Shown in pieces: positions 36,527 to 44,307 of a stretch of DNA of 64,000 nt. How positions within the stretch are numbered: position 1 is the first letter of the stretch; each line of letters begins with the position of its first letter. The stretch lies in NCBI RefSeq assembly GCF_025630775.1, contig NZ_JAOSZE010000012.1:148143-212142 (forward strand), written 5' to 3'. The DNA comes from Actinoplanes sp. KI2 (GTDB lineage Bacteria > Actinomycetota > Actinomycetes > Mycobacteriales > Micromonosporaceae). A program made the translations under genes and the position numbers. Below the pieces are notes generated by a model. It was not told the origin of the DNA, searched no databases, and worked only from the letters and a program-made list of their open reading frames with translations.

Positions 36527-38380
36527 TTAGAGGTAGTGCCGCTGAGCGTGCTTGGCTTCGGCATAGCTCTCACGGGCCGCACGCGTGGTCGACAATTCGG
36601 AAATTTCCGGAACGGGGACATCCCACCAGGACTCGGACGACGGAACCGGGGACAGCGGGTCGGTCTCTATGTGCACGACCGTGAGGCGGTCGTTCTCCCG
36701 CGCCCGTTTCAGCCCATCGCGCAGGTCGGCGACGGTCCGGCAGCGGATCACCGAGGCGCCCAGGCTCTCCGCGTTGGCCGCGAGATCCACCGGCAGGTAC
36801 GAGCCGTCGTAGTCGTCGTCGGCGCCGCGGAACCGATAGCTCGTGCCGAACCGTTGCGAGCCGAGGGACTCCGACAGCGCGCCGATCGAGGCGAAGCCGT
36901 GGTTCTGCACCAGGACGACGATCAGCTTGATGCCCTCGGCGACCGCGGTGACGATCTCCTGCGCCATCATCAGGTAGGAGCCGTCGCCGACCAGCGCATA
37001 CACCTCGCGCGACGGGTCGGCCATCTTGATCCCGAGCGCCCCGGCGATCTCGAAGCCCATGCACGAGTAGCCGTACTCGACGTGGTACTGCTTCGGGTCG
37101 TTCGCGCGCCAGAGCAGCTGCAGGTCGCCCGGCATGCTCCCGGCCGCCTGCACCACCACGTCGCGTGCTCCGCACGCTTCGTTGACCACCCCGATCACCT
37201 CGCTCTGGGCGGGGAGCGGGCTGTGCCCCAGCCGGTACGCGTGGTCCACGGTCTCCTGCCACCGCGTCACGTCGGCCCGGTAGTCGGTCGGGAACCGCTT
37301 GCCGCCCAGGGCCGCCAGCAGCGCGGAGAGCCCGGCGCGGGCATCGGCCACGATCGGGAACGCCGCCTGTTTGGCCGCGTCGAACCCGGCGACGTTGATG
37401 TTCACGAACTTCACGTCCGGGTGCTGGAACGCCGTACGCGATGCGGTGGTGAAGTCGCTGTACCGAGTGCCGACGCCGATCACCACGTCGGCCTCGCGGG
37501 CCAGCCGGTTGGCCACTGGTGTGCCGGTCGAGCCGACGCCGCCGACGGAGTTGGGATGGTCCCAGCCGATCGCGCCCTTGCCGGCCTGGGTGTCGGCCAC
37601 CGGGATGCCGGTCTGCCGGGCGAACCGGTCGAGCTCGTCCGACGCCTCCCCGTAAATGACGCCGCCACCCGCGATCAGGACCGGCTGCGCCGCATTCCGT
37701 ACGACCTCCGCGGCACGCTCCACGAAGGACGGCTCGGGCAGCGGCCGGGCCACGTGCCAGACCCGCTTCGCGAACAGCTCGTCGGGGAAGTCGTACGCCT
37801 CGGCCTGCACGTCCTGCGGCAGGCAGACGACCGCGGCGCCGGTCTCGGCCGGGTCGGTCAGCACCCGCATCGCGCCGAGCAGCGCGGCCGGCAGCTGCTC
37901 GGGCCGCCACACCCGGTCGAAGAACCTGGCCAGCGGCCGGAACGCGTCGTTGACGCTCACGTCGTACGACCGCGGATCTTCAAGCTCTTGAAGTACCGGC
38001 GCCGCAACCCGGGTGGCGAAGATGTCCGACGGGAACAGCAGCACCGGCAGCCGGTTGACGGTGGCCAGGGCCGCGCCGGTGAGCATGTTCGTGGAGCCCG
38101 GCCCGATCGAGGCGGTACAGGCCATCATGGACAGTCGGTTGCTCATCCGGGCGTAGCCGGCCGCCGCGTGCACCATCGCCTGCTCGTTGCGGGCCAGGTG
38201 GTACGGCAGGTCAGCCTCGCCGGTCCGCTGCGCCTGCAGCAGCGCCTGCCCCAGACCGGCCACGTTGCCGTGCCCGAAGATGCCGAAGCACCCGGCGATC
38301 GCTCGCCTTTCCACACCGTCGCGCTCGGTCCACTGGTTGGCCAGGAACCGGACGACGGCCTGGCCGACGGTGAGTCTCAC
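36527..38380 (-). CDS. iolD: 3D-(3,5/4)-trihydroxycyclohexane-1,2-dione hydrolase
   Basis: A 617-residue thiamine-diphosphate enzyme. Its N-terminal domain has H-L-A-R-N-E-Q-A-M-V-H-A-A with the cofactor-activating Glu66; the middle domain binds substrate; the C-terminal domain has the ThDP-Mg motif G-D-G-S-Y-L-M-M-A-Q-E-I and N-H-G-F. The opening V-G-Q-A-V-V-R-F-L-A-N-Q and C-F-G-I-F-G-H-G-N are IolD hallmarks. The enzyme opens the cyclohexane ring to 5-deoxyglucuronate. GTG 38380 overlaps the iolB stop by four bases (GTGA), and GAGAGG lies nine bases before it. Confidence 0.95.
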   Translation of the reverse strand: MRLTVGQAVVRFLANQWTERDGVERRAIAGCFGIFGHGNVAGLGQALLQAQRTGEADLPYHLARNEQAMVHAAAGYARMSNRLSMMACTASIGPGSTNMLTGAALATVNRLPVLLFPSDIFATRVAAPVLQELEDPRSYDVSVNDAFRPLARFFDRVWRPEQLPAALLGAMRVLTDPAETGAAVVCLPQDVQAEAYDFPDELFAKRVWHVARPLPEPSFVERAAEVVRNAAQPVLIAGGGVIYGEASDELDRFARQTGIPVADTQAGKGAIGWDHPNSVGGVGSTGTPVANRLAREADVVIGVGTRYSDFTTASRTAFQHPDVKFVNINVAGFDAAKQAAFPIVADARAGLSALLAALGGKRFPTDYRADVTRWQETVDHAYRLGHSPLPAQSEVIGVVNEACGARDVVVQAAGSMPGDLQLLWRANDPKQYHVEYGYSCMGFEIAGALGIKMADPSREVYALVGDGSYLMMAQEIVTAVAEGIKLIVVLVQNHGFASIGALSESLGSQRFGTSYRFRGADDDYDGSYLPVDLAANAESLGASVIRCRTVADLRDGLKRARENDRLTVVHIETDPLSPVPSSESWWDVPVPEISELSTTRAARESYAEAKHAQRHYL

Positions 38381-39267
38381 GAGCGTGTCCTCTCTTTGCA
38401 GGTCGAGATGGGTAGGCGCGGGTCGACCTCCATCGACTGCCACGCCGTGCGCACCCAGCCGTGCGCCGGGTCGTCCCGCACCAGCCATTCGCGGGCGCCG
38501 GGACCGGCCATCACGTTGAGGTAGTAGAGGTCGTATCCGGGTGCGGCCATCGAGGGGCCGTGCCAGCCGTACGGGATCAGCACGACGTCGCCGGTGCGCA
38601 CCTCGGCGCAGACGTCGATCGGGCGGTCGGGATGCCCGTACACGCGCTGGTAGCCGCAGCCCGCGCCGCCCGCCGGCGACGGCGCCACCTCGAAGTAGTA
38701 GATCTCTTCCAGGCTGGACTCGCCGTCGCCCGGCTCGTCGTGCTTGTGCGGCGGATAGGACGACCAGTTGCCGCCGGGGGTGAGCACCTCGCAGGCGATC
38801 AGCCGGTCGGCCTCGAAGCTCTCCGGCGTGCAGAAGTTGTTGACCTGCCGGCTGGCCTGCCCCGCGCCGCGCAGCTCGACCGGCACGTCCTGGGCCGCGC
38901 CGTAGCGGAAGGGCAGCCTGCGCTCGGCCCGAGCCGCGGAGAGGGCGAACCGCCCGCCGTTGGGCGCCCGCACCGTGACAGCGGACTCCCGTGGCACATA
39001 CGCGAAGTCGGTGACCCGCGAGAAGACCGAGCGCCGGCCCGTCAGGGTGACCCGCTCGTCGTCGCAAGTCACGTCGCAGCCGCCGGAGAGCGGCAGGACA
39101 AGCATCTCATCGTCGCCGGTGAAAAACCGTGCCCGTGCGCCGATCGGCAATTCGAGCACCCGCAGGCCGCTGTACCGCCAGCCGGCGTTCTCCGGCGAGA
39201 CCACCAGATCGAACGGCCGGTCGGCGGTGCTGCCGCGCCGCATCAGGGGGTTGACCCGGGCCGTCAC
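38377..39267 (-). CDS. iolB: 5-Deoxy-glucuronate isomerase
   Basis: A 296-residue double cupin protein of the IolB/KduI family. The Y-P-P-H-K-H-D-E-P-G segment carries two metal His residues, and E-E-I-Y-Y-F-E-V supplies the following Glu; a later H-G-P-S-M fits the last ligand His. IolB isomerises 5-deoxy-glucuronate to 5-dehydro-2-deoxy-gluconate. GTG 39267 overlaps the stop of the aldolase gene by four bases. Its C terminus overlaps iolD by four bases. Confidence 0.95.
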   Translation of the reverse strand: MTARVNPLMRRGSTADRPFDLVVSPENAGWRYSGLRVLELPIGARARFFTGDDEMLVLPLSGGCDVTCDDERVTLTGRRSVFSRVTDFAYVPRESAVTVRAPNGGRFALSAARAERRLPFRYGAAQDVPVELRGAGQASRQVNNFCTPESFEADRLIACEVLTPGGNWSSYPPHKHDEPGDGESSLEEIYYFEVAPSPAGGAGCGYQRVYGHPDRPIDVCAEVRTGDVVLIPYGWHGPSMAAPGYDLYYLNVMAGPGAREWLVRDDPAHGWVRTAWQSMEVDPRLPISTCKERTRS

Positions 39268-40133
39268 AGCAGACTCACCGCCCGGTCCACCGCGTCGGCC
39301 ACCGTGCCCCGCGCCGGGTAGAGCAGCGACCGGCCGATCACCAGCCCCTGCACGGTGGGCAGCTGCAAGGCCTTGGACCAGCTCGTGTACGCGCCCGCCG
39401 CATCCTGCGTGACCTCGCCGCCGAGGATCAGCGCCGGCAGCGTGGTGGCCGCCATGACGCGCTCCATCTCGGGCACGACCGGAACCTTCAACCAGGTGTA
39501 CGCCGAGGTCGTGCCGAGCCCGGCCGCCACGGTCATCGCCCGGATCATCGCCTCGGGGGTGAGGTCGTTGCGCACCCGGCCGTCCACCCGGTGCGAGATG
39601 AACGGCTCGACCATCGCCATCACCCGCCGGGCGGCGAGCTGGGCGACCGCGTTCCCGCAGGACTCCAAAGTGGTCACCGTGCCCGGGTCGTCCGGGTCGA
39701 TGCGCAGCAGCATCTTGCCGCCCTCGTAGCCGGCCGCGGCGATGCTGCCCGCGTCGTACGCGGTGAACCGGTCGTCCATCTCGAAGGTGGTGCCGGCCAG
39801 CCCGCCGCGGTTCATCGAGCCGATCACGACCTTGCCGTCCAGCTCGCCGAGCAGCAGCAGGTCTTCGAGGATGTCCGGGGTGCCGAGCACGCCGTTGACG
39901 CCCGGCCGGGCCAGCGCGGTGCGGATGCGGTCGAGCAGGTCGACCCGGTTCGCCATCGCGAGCGGGTCGGCGCCGGCCCGCAGCGCACCCCGCGCCGGGT
40001 GATCGGCCGCGATCACCATCAGCCTGCCGTGCTCGCCGAAGAGGCTGGTGGGCCGCCGCCGCGCGGCCGCCGCGGCGGCGATCGCGTCCGGGCGCCGGGT
40101 ACGCGTGTCGAGCAGGTCACCGAGGTCAGGCAC
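39264..40133 (-). CDS. Cgl0158-type (beta/alpha)8 aldolase, probable DKGP aldolase
   Basis: A 289-residue barrel protein of the Cgl0158 family, seen in actinobacterial inositol clusters. It begins with the low-complexity A-I-A-A-A-A-A-A-R-R-R-P stretch common to the family, then M-V-I-A-A-D-H-P-A-R-G-A. Likely Schiff-base and phosphate residues lie in T-S-A-Y-T-W-L-K-V-P and Q-G-L-V-I-G-R-S-L-L-Y-P. By position between iolC and iolB it should cleave 2-deoxy-5-keto-gluconate-6-phosphate to dihydroxyacetone phosphate and malonate semialdehyde, replacing IolJ, which is not seen. GTG 40133 overlaps the iolC stop by eight bases. The catalytic step is inferred from context. Confidence 0.82.
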   Translation of the reverse strand: MPDLGDLLDTRTRRPDAIAAAAAARRRPTSLFGEHGRLMVIAADHPARGALRAGADPLAMANRVDLLDRIRTALARPGVNGVLGTPDILEDLLLLGELDGKVVIGSMNRGGLAGTTFEMDDRFTAYDAGSIAAAGYEGGKMLLRIDPDDPGTVTTLESCGNAVAQLAARRVMAMVEPFISHRVDGRVRNDLTPEAMIRAMTVAAGLGTTSAYTWLKVPVVPEMERVMAATTLPALILGGEVTQDAAGAYTSWSKALQLPTVQGLVIGRSLLYPARGTVADAVDRAVSLL

Positions 40134-41076
40134 GGGACACCGCCAGCAGCTCGCGCACCTCGTGCTCGGTGGGCATCGCGTCCGAACAGGCCAGACGCGA
40201 GGCGACGATGGCTCCGGCGGCGTTGGCGAAGCGCATCGTCGCCTCGAGATCCCAGTCGGTGAGCAGGCCGTGGCAGAGCGCGCCGCCGAACGCGTCCCCG
40301 GCGCCGAGGCCGTTGACCACCTCGACCGGGACCGGCGGCACCTCGACCCGCTCACCGGTGTTTCGGGAGGCGAGCACCCCCTTCGGCCCCTGTTTGATCA
40401 CGGCGAGCTCGACGCCGGCCTGGTGCAGGGCGTCGGCGGCCTCGGCCGGGGTGCGCACGCCGACCGCGGTGTCGACCTCGTCGAGGTTGCCGACCGCCAC
40501 CGTGGCGTGCGGGAGTGCCTCGGCGTACCAGCGCCTGGCCGCTTCCCGGGAATCCCAGAACATCGGGCGGTAGTCCAGGTCGAAGACCGTGATGCCGTCG
40601 TGGTGGCGGGCCCGGAGCGCCGCCAGCGTCGCCGTGCGGGACGGCTCCTGGGAAAGGCCGGTGCCGGTGACCCAGAAGATGCGGGCCTGCCGGATCGCGT
40701 CGAGGTCCAGCTCGGACTCGTAGATCTCCAGGTCGGGCGCCTTCGGGAAGCGGTAGAAGTACAGCGGGAAGTCGTCCGGCGGGAAGATCTCGCAGAACGT
40801 GACCGGGGTGGGCAGGCTCGCCACCGGCGTCACGAAGCGGTCGTCCACGGCGAAGCCGCGCAGCGCGTCGTGCAGGAACTCGCCGAACGGATCCGCGCCG
40901 GTACGCGTGATCACCGCGACCCGGCGCCCGTAGCGAGCGGCGGCAACGGCCACGTTGGAGGCGCTGCCGCCGAGGAACTTGGCGAAGGTGCTCACCCGGC
41001 GCAGCGAGACACCGACCTGCTGTGGGTACAGGTCGACGCCGATGCGTCCCATCGTCAAGACGTCGTCTACGGGCAT
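40126..41076 (-). CDS. iolC: 5-Dehydro-2-deoxygluconokinase
   Basis: A 316-residue PfkB-family kinase. The F-L-G-G-S-A-S-N-V-A-V-A-A-A motif and the C-terminal N-G-L-G-A-G-D-A-F-G-G-A-L motif with catalytic Asp are intact. F-D-L-D-Y-R-P-M-F-W is typical of IolC. It phosphorylates 2-deoxy-5-keto-gluconic acid at C6 with ATP. ATG 41076 has GGGGAG six bases upstream; a start at 41112 would be weaker. It is the first gene of the inositol operon, divergent from the GntR regulator. Confidence 0.94.
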   Translation of the reverse strand: MPVDDVLTMGRIGVDLYPQQVGVSLRRVSTFAKFLGGSASNVAVAAARYGRRVAVITRTGADPFGEFLHDALRGFAVDDRFVTPVASLPTPVTFCEIFPPDDFPLYFYRFPKAPDLEIYESELDLDAIRQARIFWVTGTGLSQEPSRTATLAALRARHHDGITVFDLDYRPMFWDSREAARRWYAEALPHATVAVGNLDEVDTAVGVRTPAEAADALHQAGVELAVIKQGPKGVLASRNTGERVEVPPVPVEVVNGLGAGDAFGGALCHGLLTDWDLEATMRFANAAGAIVASRLACSDAMPTEHEVRELLAVSRA

Positions 41077-41227
41077 GGTTCTCCCCTGCTCCCCGACCTC
41101 GTAGATGTGCATGGATGCCGTGCTCGTTACGGCGCGCCGAACAAGCCATGTCTGCCGTCAGTTAGTTCGCGGCGACGCTATGTTTGCTGTCCTCGATGTA
41201 ATAACGTGGGGGCTCATACGTCAATAC

Positions 41228-41241
41228 TTTGTCCTGACAAA
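41228..41241. promoter_or_regulatory. Candidate GntR operator TTTGTC-CT-GACAAA
   Basis: A perfect 6-bp inverted repeat with a two-base centre lies in the 201-base gap between iolC and the GntR gene. It has the form of HutC/GntR operators (TGTC..GACA). On the minus strand it ends five bases before TTGACG (41219-41224), a fair -35 element for the iol operon, so bound repressor would block the promoter. Confidence 0.65.
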
Positions 41242-41277
41242 CTGACTTGCACCATCTGAGACTCACAGGGGGACACC

Positions 41278-42030
41278 GTGACATCCGACCTGACCCCGGT
41301 GCGCCCGGTCCACTTGGACCGGTCCAGCCCGGTGCCGCTGTATTACCAGGTCGCGACGCGTTTGCAGGAGCTGATCGAGAAGGGCGAGATCGGTGTCGGC
41401 GCCCGCATCGAGAACGAGGTGGATCTCGCCGAGCGCCTGGGCGTGTCGCGCCCCACGACCCGCCGGGCCATCCAATATCTGGTCGAGCGGGGCATGCTGG
41501 TCCGCAAGCGCGGCGTCGGCACCCAGGTGGTGCACCCCAAGGTCCGCCGCCCGGTCGAGCTGTCCAGCCTGTACGACGACCTGGTCGCCGGCGACCGGGC
41601 CCCGCGCACCGAGGTGCTGGACCTGCGCGTGATCCCCGTCCCCGACGCGATCGCGGCCAGCCTGTCCCTGGCCCCCGGCGCCGAGGTGACCTGGATCGAG
41701 CGGCTCCGCTACGCCGGCGGCGAGCCCCTGGCCCTGATGCACAACGCCATCCCGGTCGACGTCCTGTCGGTGACCGAGGCCGACCTGGCCGCCAACGGCC
41801 TCTACGAACTGCTCCGCCGAGCCGGCCACGTCCCCCGGATCGCCACCCAGGTGATCGGCGCCCGCTCCGCGACCGCGGCCGAGGCCCGCACCCTGGCCGA
41901 GAAGCGGGGCGCCTCGCTGCTCACGATGACCCGCACCGCGTGGGACGCCTCCGGAAAGGCCCTCGAGTACGGCAGCCACCTCTACCGGGCCAGCCGGTAC
42001 AGCTTCGAGCTGAACCTCTCGGCGGGCTGA
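41278..42030 (+). CDS. GntR-family (HutC/UTRA) regulator of the inositol cluster
   Basis: A 250-residue regulator. The N-terminal winged helix (about 20-85) has P-L-Y-Y-Q-V-A-T-R-L-Q-E-L-I, then E-N-E-V-D-L-A-E-R-L-G-V-S-R-P-T-T-R-R-A-I-Q-Y-L. The C-terminal UTRA ligand domain (about 100-240) starts with E-V-L-D-L-R-V-I-P and ends R-Y-S-F-E-L-N-L. GTG 41278 has AGGGGGAC just upstream. Divergent placement from a 12-gene inositol operon suggests it represses that operon and its own gene, with an inositol catabolite as inducer. Ligand identity is not visible. Confidence 0.92.
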   Translation: MTSDLTPVRPVHLDRSSPVPLYYQVATRLQELIEKGEIGVGARIENEVDLAERLGVSRPTTRRAIQYLVERGMLVRKRGVGTQVVHPKVRRPVELSSLYDDLVAGDRAPRTEVLDLRVIPVPDAIAASLSLAPGAEVTWIERLRYAGGEPLALMHNAIPVDVLSVTEADLAANGLYELLRRAGHVPRIATQVIGARSATAAEARTLAEKRGASLLTMTRTAWDASGKALEYGSHLYRASRYSFELNLSAG

Positions 42031-42045
42031 CCCGGCCGGGGCCGA

Positions 42046-42402
42046 TCAGCCGGGCAGGTCGTAGGCGGTCGGGTGGCGGGGCTCGTACAGGCCGAGCTCT
42101 CCCCCGCCGGGCAGCCGGATGCCGGTCAGCAGTCCCCAGCGCTGGTCGACGGGCGGCTCGGTGAACTCGACGCCGCGCTCGCCCAGCTCGGCCATGGTCG
42201 CGGCGAGGTCGTCGCACATCAGGTAGAACTCGTGGGCCGGGGCGCCATCGGCCGGGTGCACGGCCAGTTCCCCGGGCGGCGTCTTGAAGATGAGCCAGCC
42301 ACGGCCCGCATCGACGTGCGGGTAGCCCAGCACGTCCCGGAAGAAGGCCCGGTCGGCCTCGGCGTCGCGGCTGTACAGGATCACGTGCCCACCGTTGATC
42401 AC
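42046..42402 (-). CDS. VOC (glyoxalase fold) family protein
   Basis: A 118-residue single-domain VOC protein: N-G-G-H-V-I-L-Y-S-R-D-A-E-A-D-R-A-F-F-R-D-V-L-G starts the first beta-alpha-beta unit, and L-P-G-G-G-E-L-G-L-Y-E-P-R-H ends the second. His and Glu at the usual metal positions (H4 region and E in L-G-L-Y-E) make metal binding possible. Function is unknown. It converges with the GntR gene, with only 15 bases between the stops. Confidence 0.85.
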   Translation of the reverse strand: MINGGHVILYSRDAEADRAFFRDVLGYPHVDAGRGWLIFKTPPGELAVHPADGAPAHEFYLMCDDLAATMAELGERGVEFTEPPVDQRWGLLTGIRLPGGGELGLYEPRHPTAYDLPG

Positions 42403-42510
42403 GTCCCGATCGTAGACCGGGGATTTCAGGCCCGCTTCAGGACCGCGTCAGTCCGACCGGCCAGACTCACCGGCGGACGGCTTCGCACGCCACTCGATCG
42501 GAGAAAGCCG

Positions 42511-43641
42511 ATGCGACCACGAGGTCTGCCGCTCACCGTCGCCGCGACCGCCACGATCACGGCCGTCGTCGCCGCCACCGGACCGGCGGTCGCCGCCGCG
42601 GGCGCCTGGAGCCCGGTGCCGGTGCCCAACCCGGGCGTCCAGTTCACCAGCCTGCAGGCCGTCGACGGCCGGACCGACACCGACGCGTGGGCCGTCGGCT
42701 ACGTCCAGCCGCCCAGCACCGCGCCGACCTACCCCATCTCGCTGCACTGGACCGGCACGGCGTGGTCCGATGTGCCCGTGCCGCTGCAGGGCATCGGCAC
42801 CACCCTCTGGGGCGTCAGCGGCAGCGCCGCCGACGACGCGTGGGCGGTCGGCTCGGTGAGCACCCACCCGCCGGGCTACCACATCGTCACCGCACCGATC
42901 GCGATGCATTGGGACGGCGCCGCCTGGACCCCGGTGTCCGTGCCCGGCGGCGGCACCCTGATGGGCGTCGCCGACCTCGGCCCGGCCAACGCCTGGGCGG
43001 TGGGCGACACCGTCAAGCACTGGGACGGTACGGCGTGGACCAGCGTGACCACGCCGTCGCCGAACCCGAGCGGGGTGGGCGCGGGCTCGTTCACGGCCAT
43101 CGCGGCCCGCTCGGCGAACGACGTCTGGGCGGTCGGCAGCTACTCCCCGCGCCGCCACGTCACCGCGGCCTTCGCGATCCACTACGACGGCACCGGGTGG
43201 TCGCTCGTGTCGATGCCGGCCGGCCTCGAGGTGTGGTCGGTGACCTCGGCCGGCGCCACCGACGCGTGGGCGGTCGGGCAGCTCGACCCCGCCACGGTCC
43301 AGGACCCGATCCAACCGGCCATAGTGCACTGGAACGGCACCGCGTGGTCGGTCGTGCCCGGTCCTGCCATCCCCGGCAACGGCGGTTACCTGCGGGGCGT
43401 GACCGCCCGCGCGACCGGCGACGTCTGGGCGGTCGGACCGCAGCTGCTGGCCGACACCCCGTACGTCGCGCCGCTCACCGAGCACTGGGACGGAACACGG
43501 TGGACGCAGGTGGCCGCGCCGACCGCCGGCGCACCGGACCTCTGGGCGGTATCGGGCCGGCCCGGGACCACCCACACCTGGGCGGCCGGCAACCAGGCCT
43601 CGGTCGCCCCCGGCACTCCGCTGATCCTGGAACGGCACTGA
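42511..43641 (+). CDS. Secreted beta-propeller protein with DxWAVG repeats
   Basis: A 376-residue exported protein. A signal peptide (M-R-P-R-G-L-P-L-T-V, core about 8-28, cut after A-V-A-A-A) precedes about seven repeats of roughly 45 residues. Each has D-x-W-A-V-G and a following H-W-x-G-T-A-W-(S/T) strand, for example D-A-W-A-V-G at about residues 55, 110 and 250. This is a common actinobacterial extracellular propeller type with no catalytic residues; binding of a wall or carbohydrate ligand is plausible but unproven. GGAGAAAG lies two bases before ATG 42511. A 17-base-pair terminator follows directly. Confidence 0.85.
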   Translation: MRPRGLPLTVAATATITAVVAATGPAVAAAGAWSPVPVPNPGVQFTSLQAVDGRTDTDAWAVGYVQPPSTAPTYPISLHWTGTAWSDVPVPLQGIGTTLWGVSGSAADDAWAVGSVSTHPPGYHIVTAPIAMHWDGAAWTPVSVPGGGTLMGVADLGPANAWAVGDTVKHWDGTAWTSVTTPSPNPSGVGAGSFTAIAARSANDVWAVGSYSPRRHVTAAFAIHYDGTGWSLVSMPAGLEVWSVTSAGATDAWAVGQLDPATVQDPIQPAIVHWNGTAWSVVPGPAIPGNGGYLRGVTARATGDVWAVGPQLLADTPYVAPLTEHWDGTRWTQVAAPTAGAPDLWAVSGRPGTTHTWAAGNQASVAPGTPLILERH

Positions 43642-43646
43642 AACGT

Positions 43647-43687
43647 CACGGGGAGGCGTGACCGGACGGTGGTCACGCCTCCCCGTG
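43647..43687. terminator. 17-bp bidirectional hairpin terminator
   Basis: A perfect 17-base-pair stem (43647-43663 with 43671-43687, seven-base loop) starts five bases past the propeller stop and lies 18 bases before the end of the convergent GNAT gene. It is the longest perfect hairpin noticed in the window. Confidence 0.85.
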
Positions 43688-43704
43688 CACGATCCGCAAG
43701 TGCC

Positions 43705-44307
43705 TCAGAGCGTGCGCCACATCCGGAAGAAGGGCGTGCCGTCGGGCAGCAACATCTCGAAGGGATCCATCTCGGCGTAGCCGACCCGCTTGTAGAGGCG
43801 GACGTTGTTGGCGTTGGTCGCCTCGAGATACGCCGGCAGGCCGGCCGCGTCGAGCTCGTCGTGCGTGCGCTTCATCAGCATGCTGCCCAGGCCGTGCTCC
43901 TGGTGGTCCGGGTGGACCGCGAGGAACGCGAGGTGCCAGTGCGGGTCGTGCGGGTGGTGCTTCTCGAACAGCTCGTCCAGCGCGAGGAACCGGTCGAGGT
44001 ACTCCCCCGCGAGCGACCGCAGGCGCTCGTCGTAGTTCTCCGGCGCGGGCGACTCGGTCGTGTAGTCGAACCACACGGCGGTGCCGGCCAGGCCGTCGCC
44101 CTCCGGGTTGTCGATCACGTCGATCCGGCCGTACTTGTCCGCGTGCTCGGTGAGCATCGCGAAGAAGTCGGCCATCACCGGGAGCCGGTCGTCCAGCGGC
44201 GGCACCAGGTACGCGTTCGCCGCCAGGTCGAAGAAGGACAGGCTGATCAGGTGCCCGACCGCGGGAATCTCGTCGGCGCGGGCCGGGCGGATCTCCGGGA
44301 AGCTCAC
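43705..44307 (-). CDS. GNAT-family N-acetyltransferase
   Basis: A 200-residue GNAT protein. The acetyl-CoA motif is seen as L-A-F-L-A-V-H-P-D-H-Q-E-H-G-L-G-S-M-L-M at about residues 125-145, a variant of RxxGxG/A in which the first Arg is Gln. The closing E-A-T-N-A-N-N-V-R-L-Y-K-R-V-G-Y motif is classical. The N terminus I-R-P-A-R-A-D-E-I-P-A-V is also typical. The acceptor is unknown. It overlaps the upstream APC permease by four bases (ATGA), so transported amines or amino acids are possible substrates. Confidence 0.88.
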   Translation of the reverse strand: MSFPEIRPARADEIPAVGHLISLSFFDLAANAYLVPPLDDRLPVMADFFAMLTEHADKYGRIDVIDNPEGDGLAGTAVWFDYTTESPAPENYDERLRSLAGEYLDRFLALDELFEKHHPHDPHWHLAFLAVHPDHQEHGLGSMLMKRTHDELDAAGLPAYLEATNANNVRLYKRVGYAEMDPFEMLLPDGTPFFRMWRTL

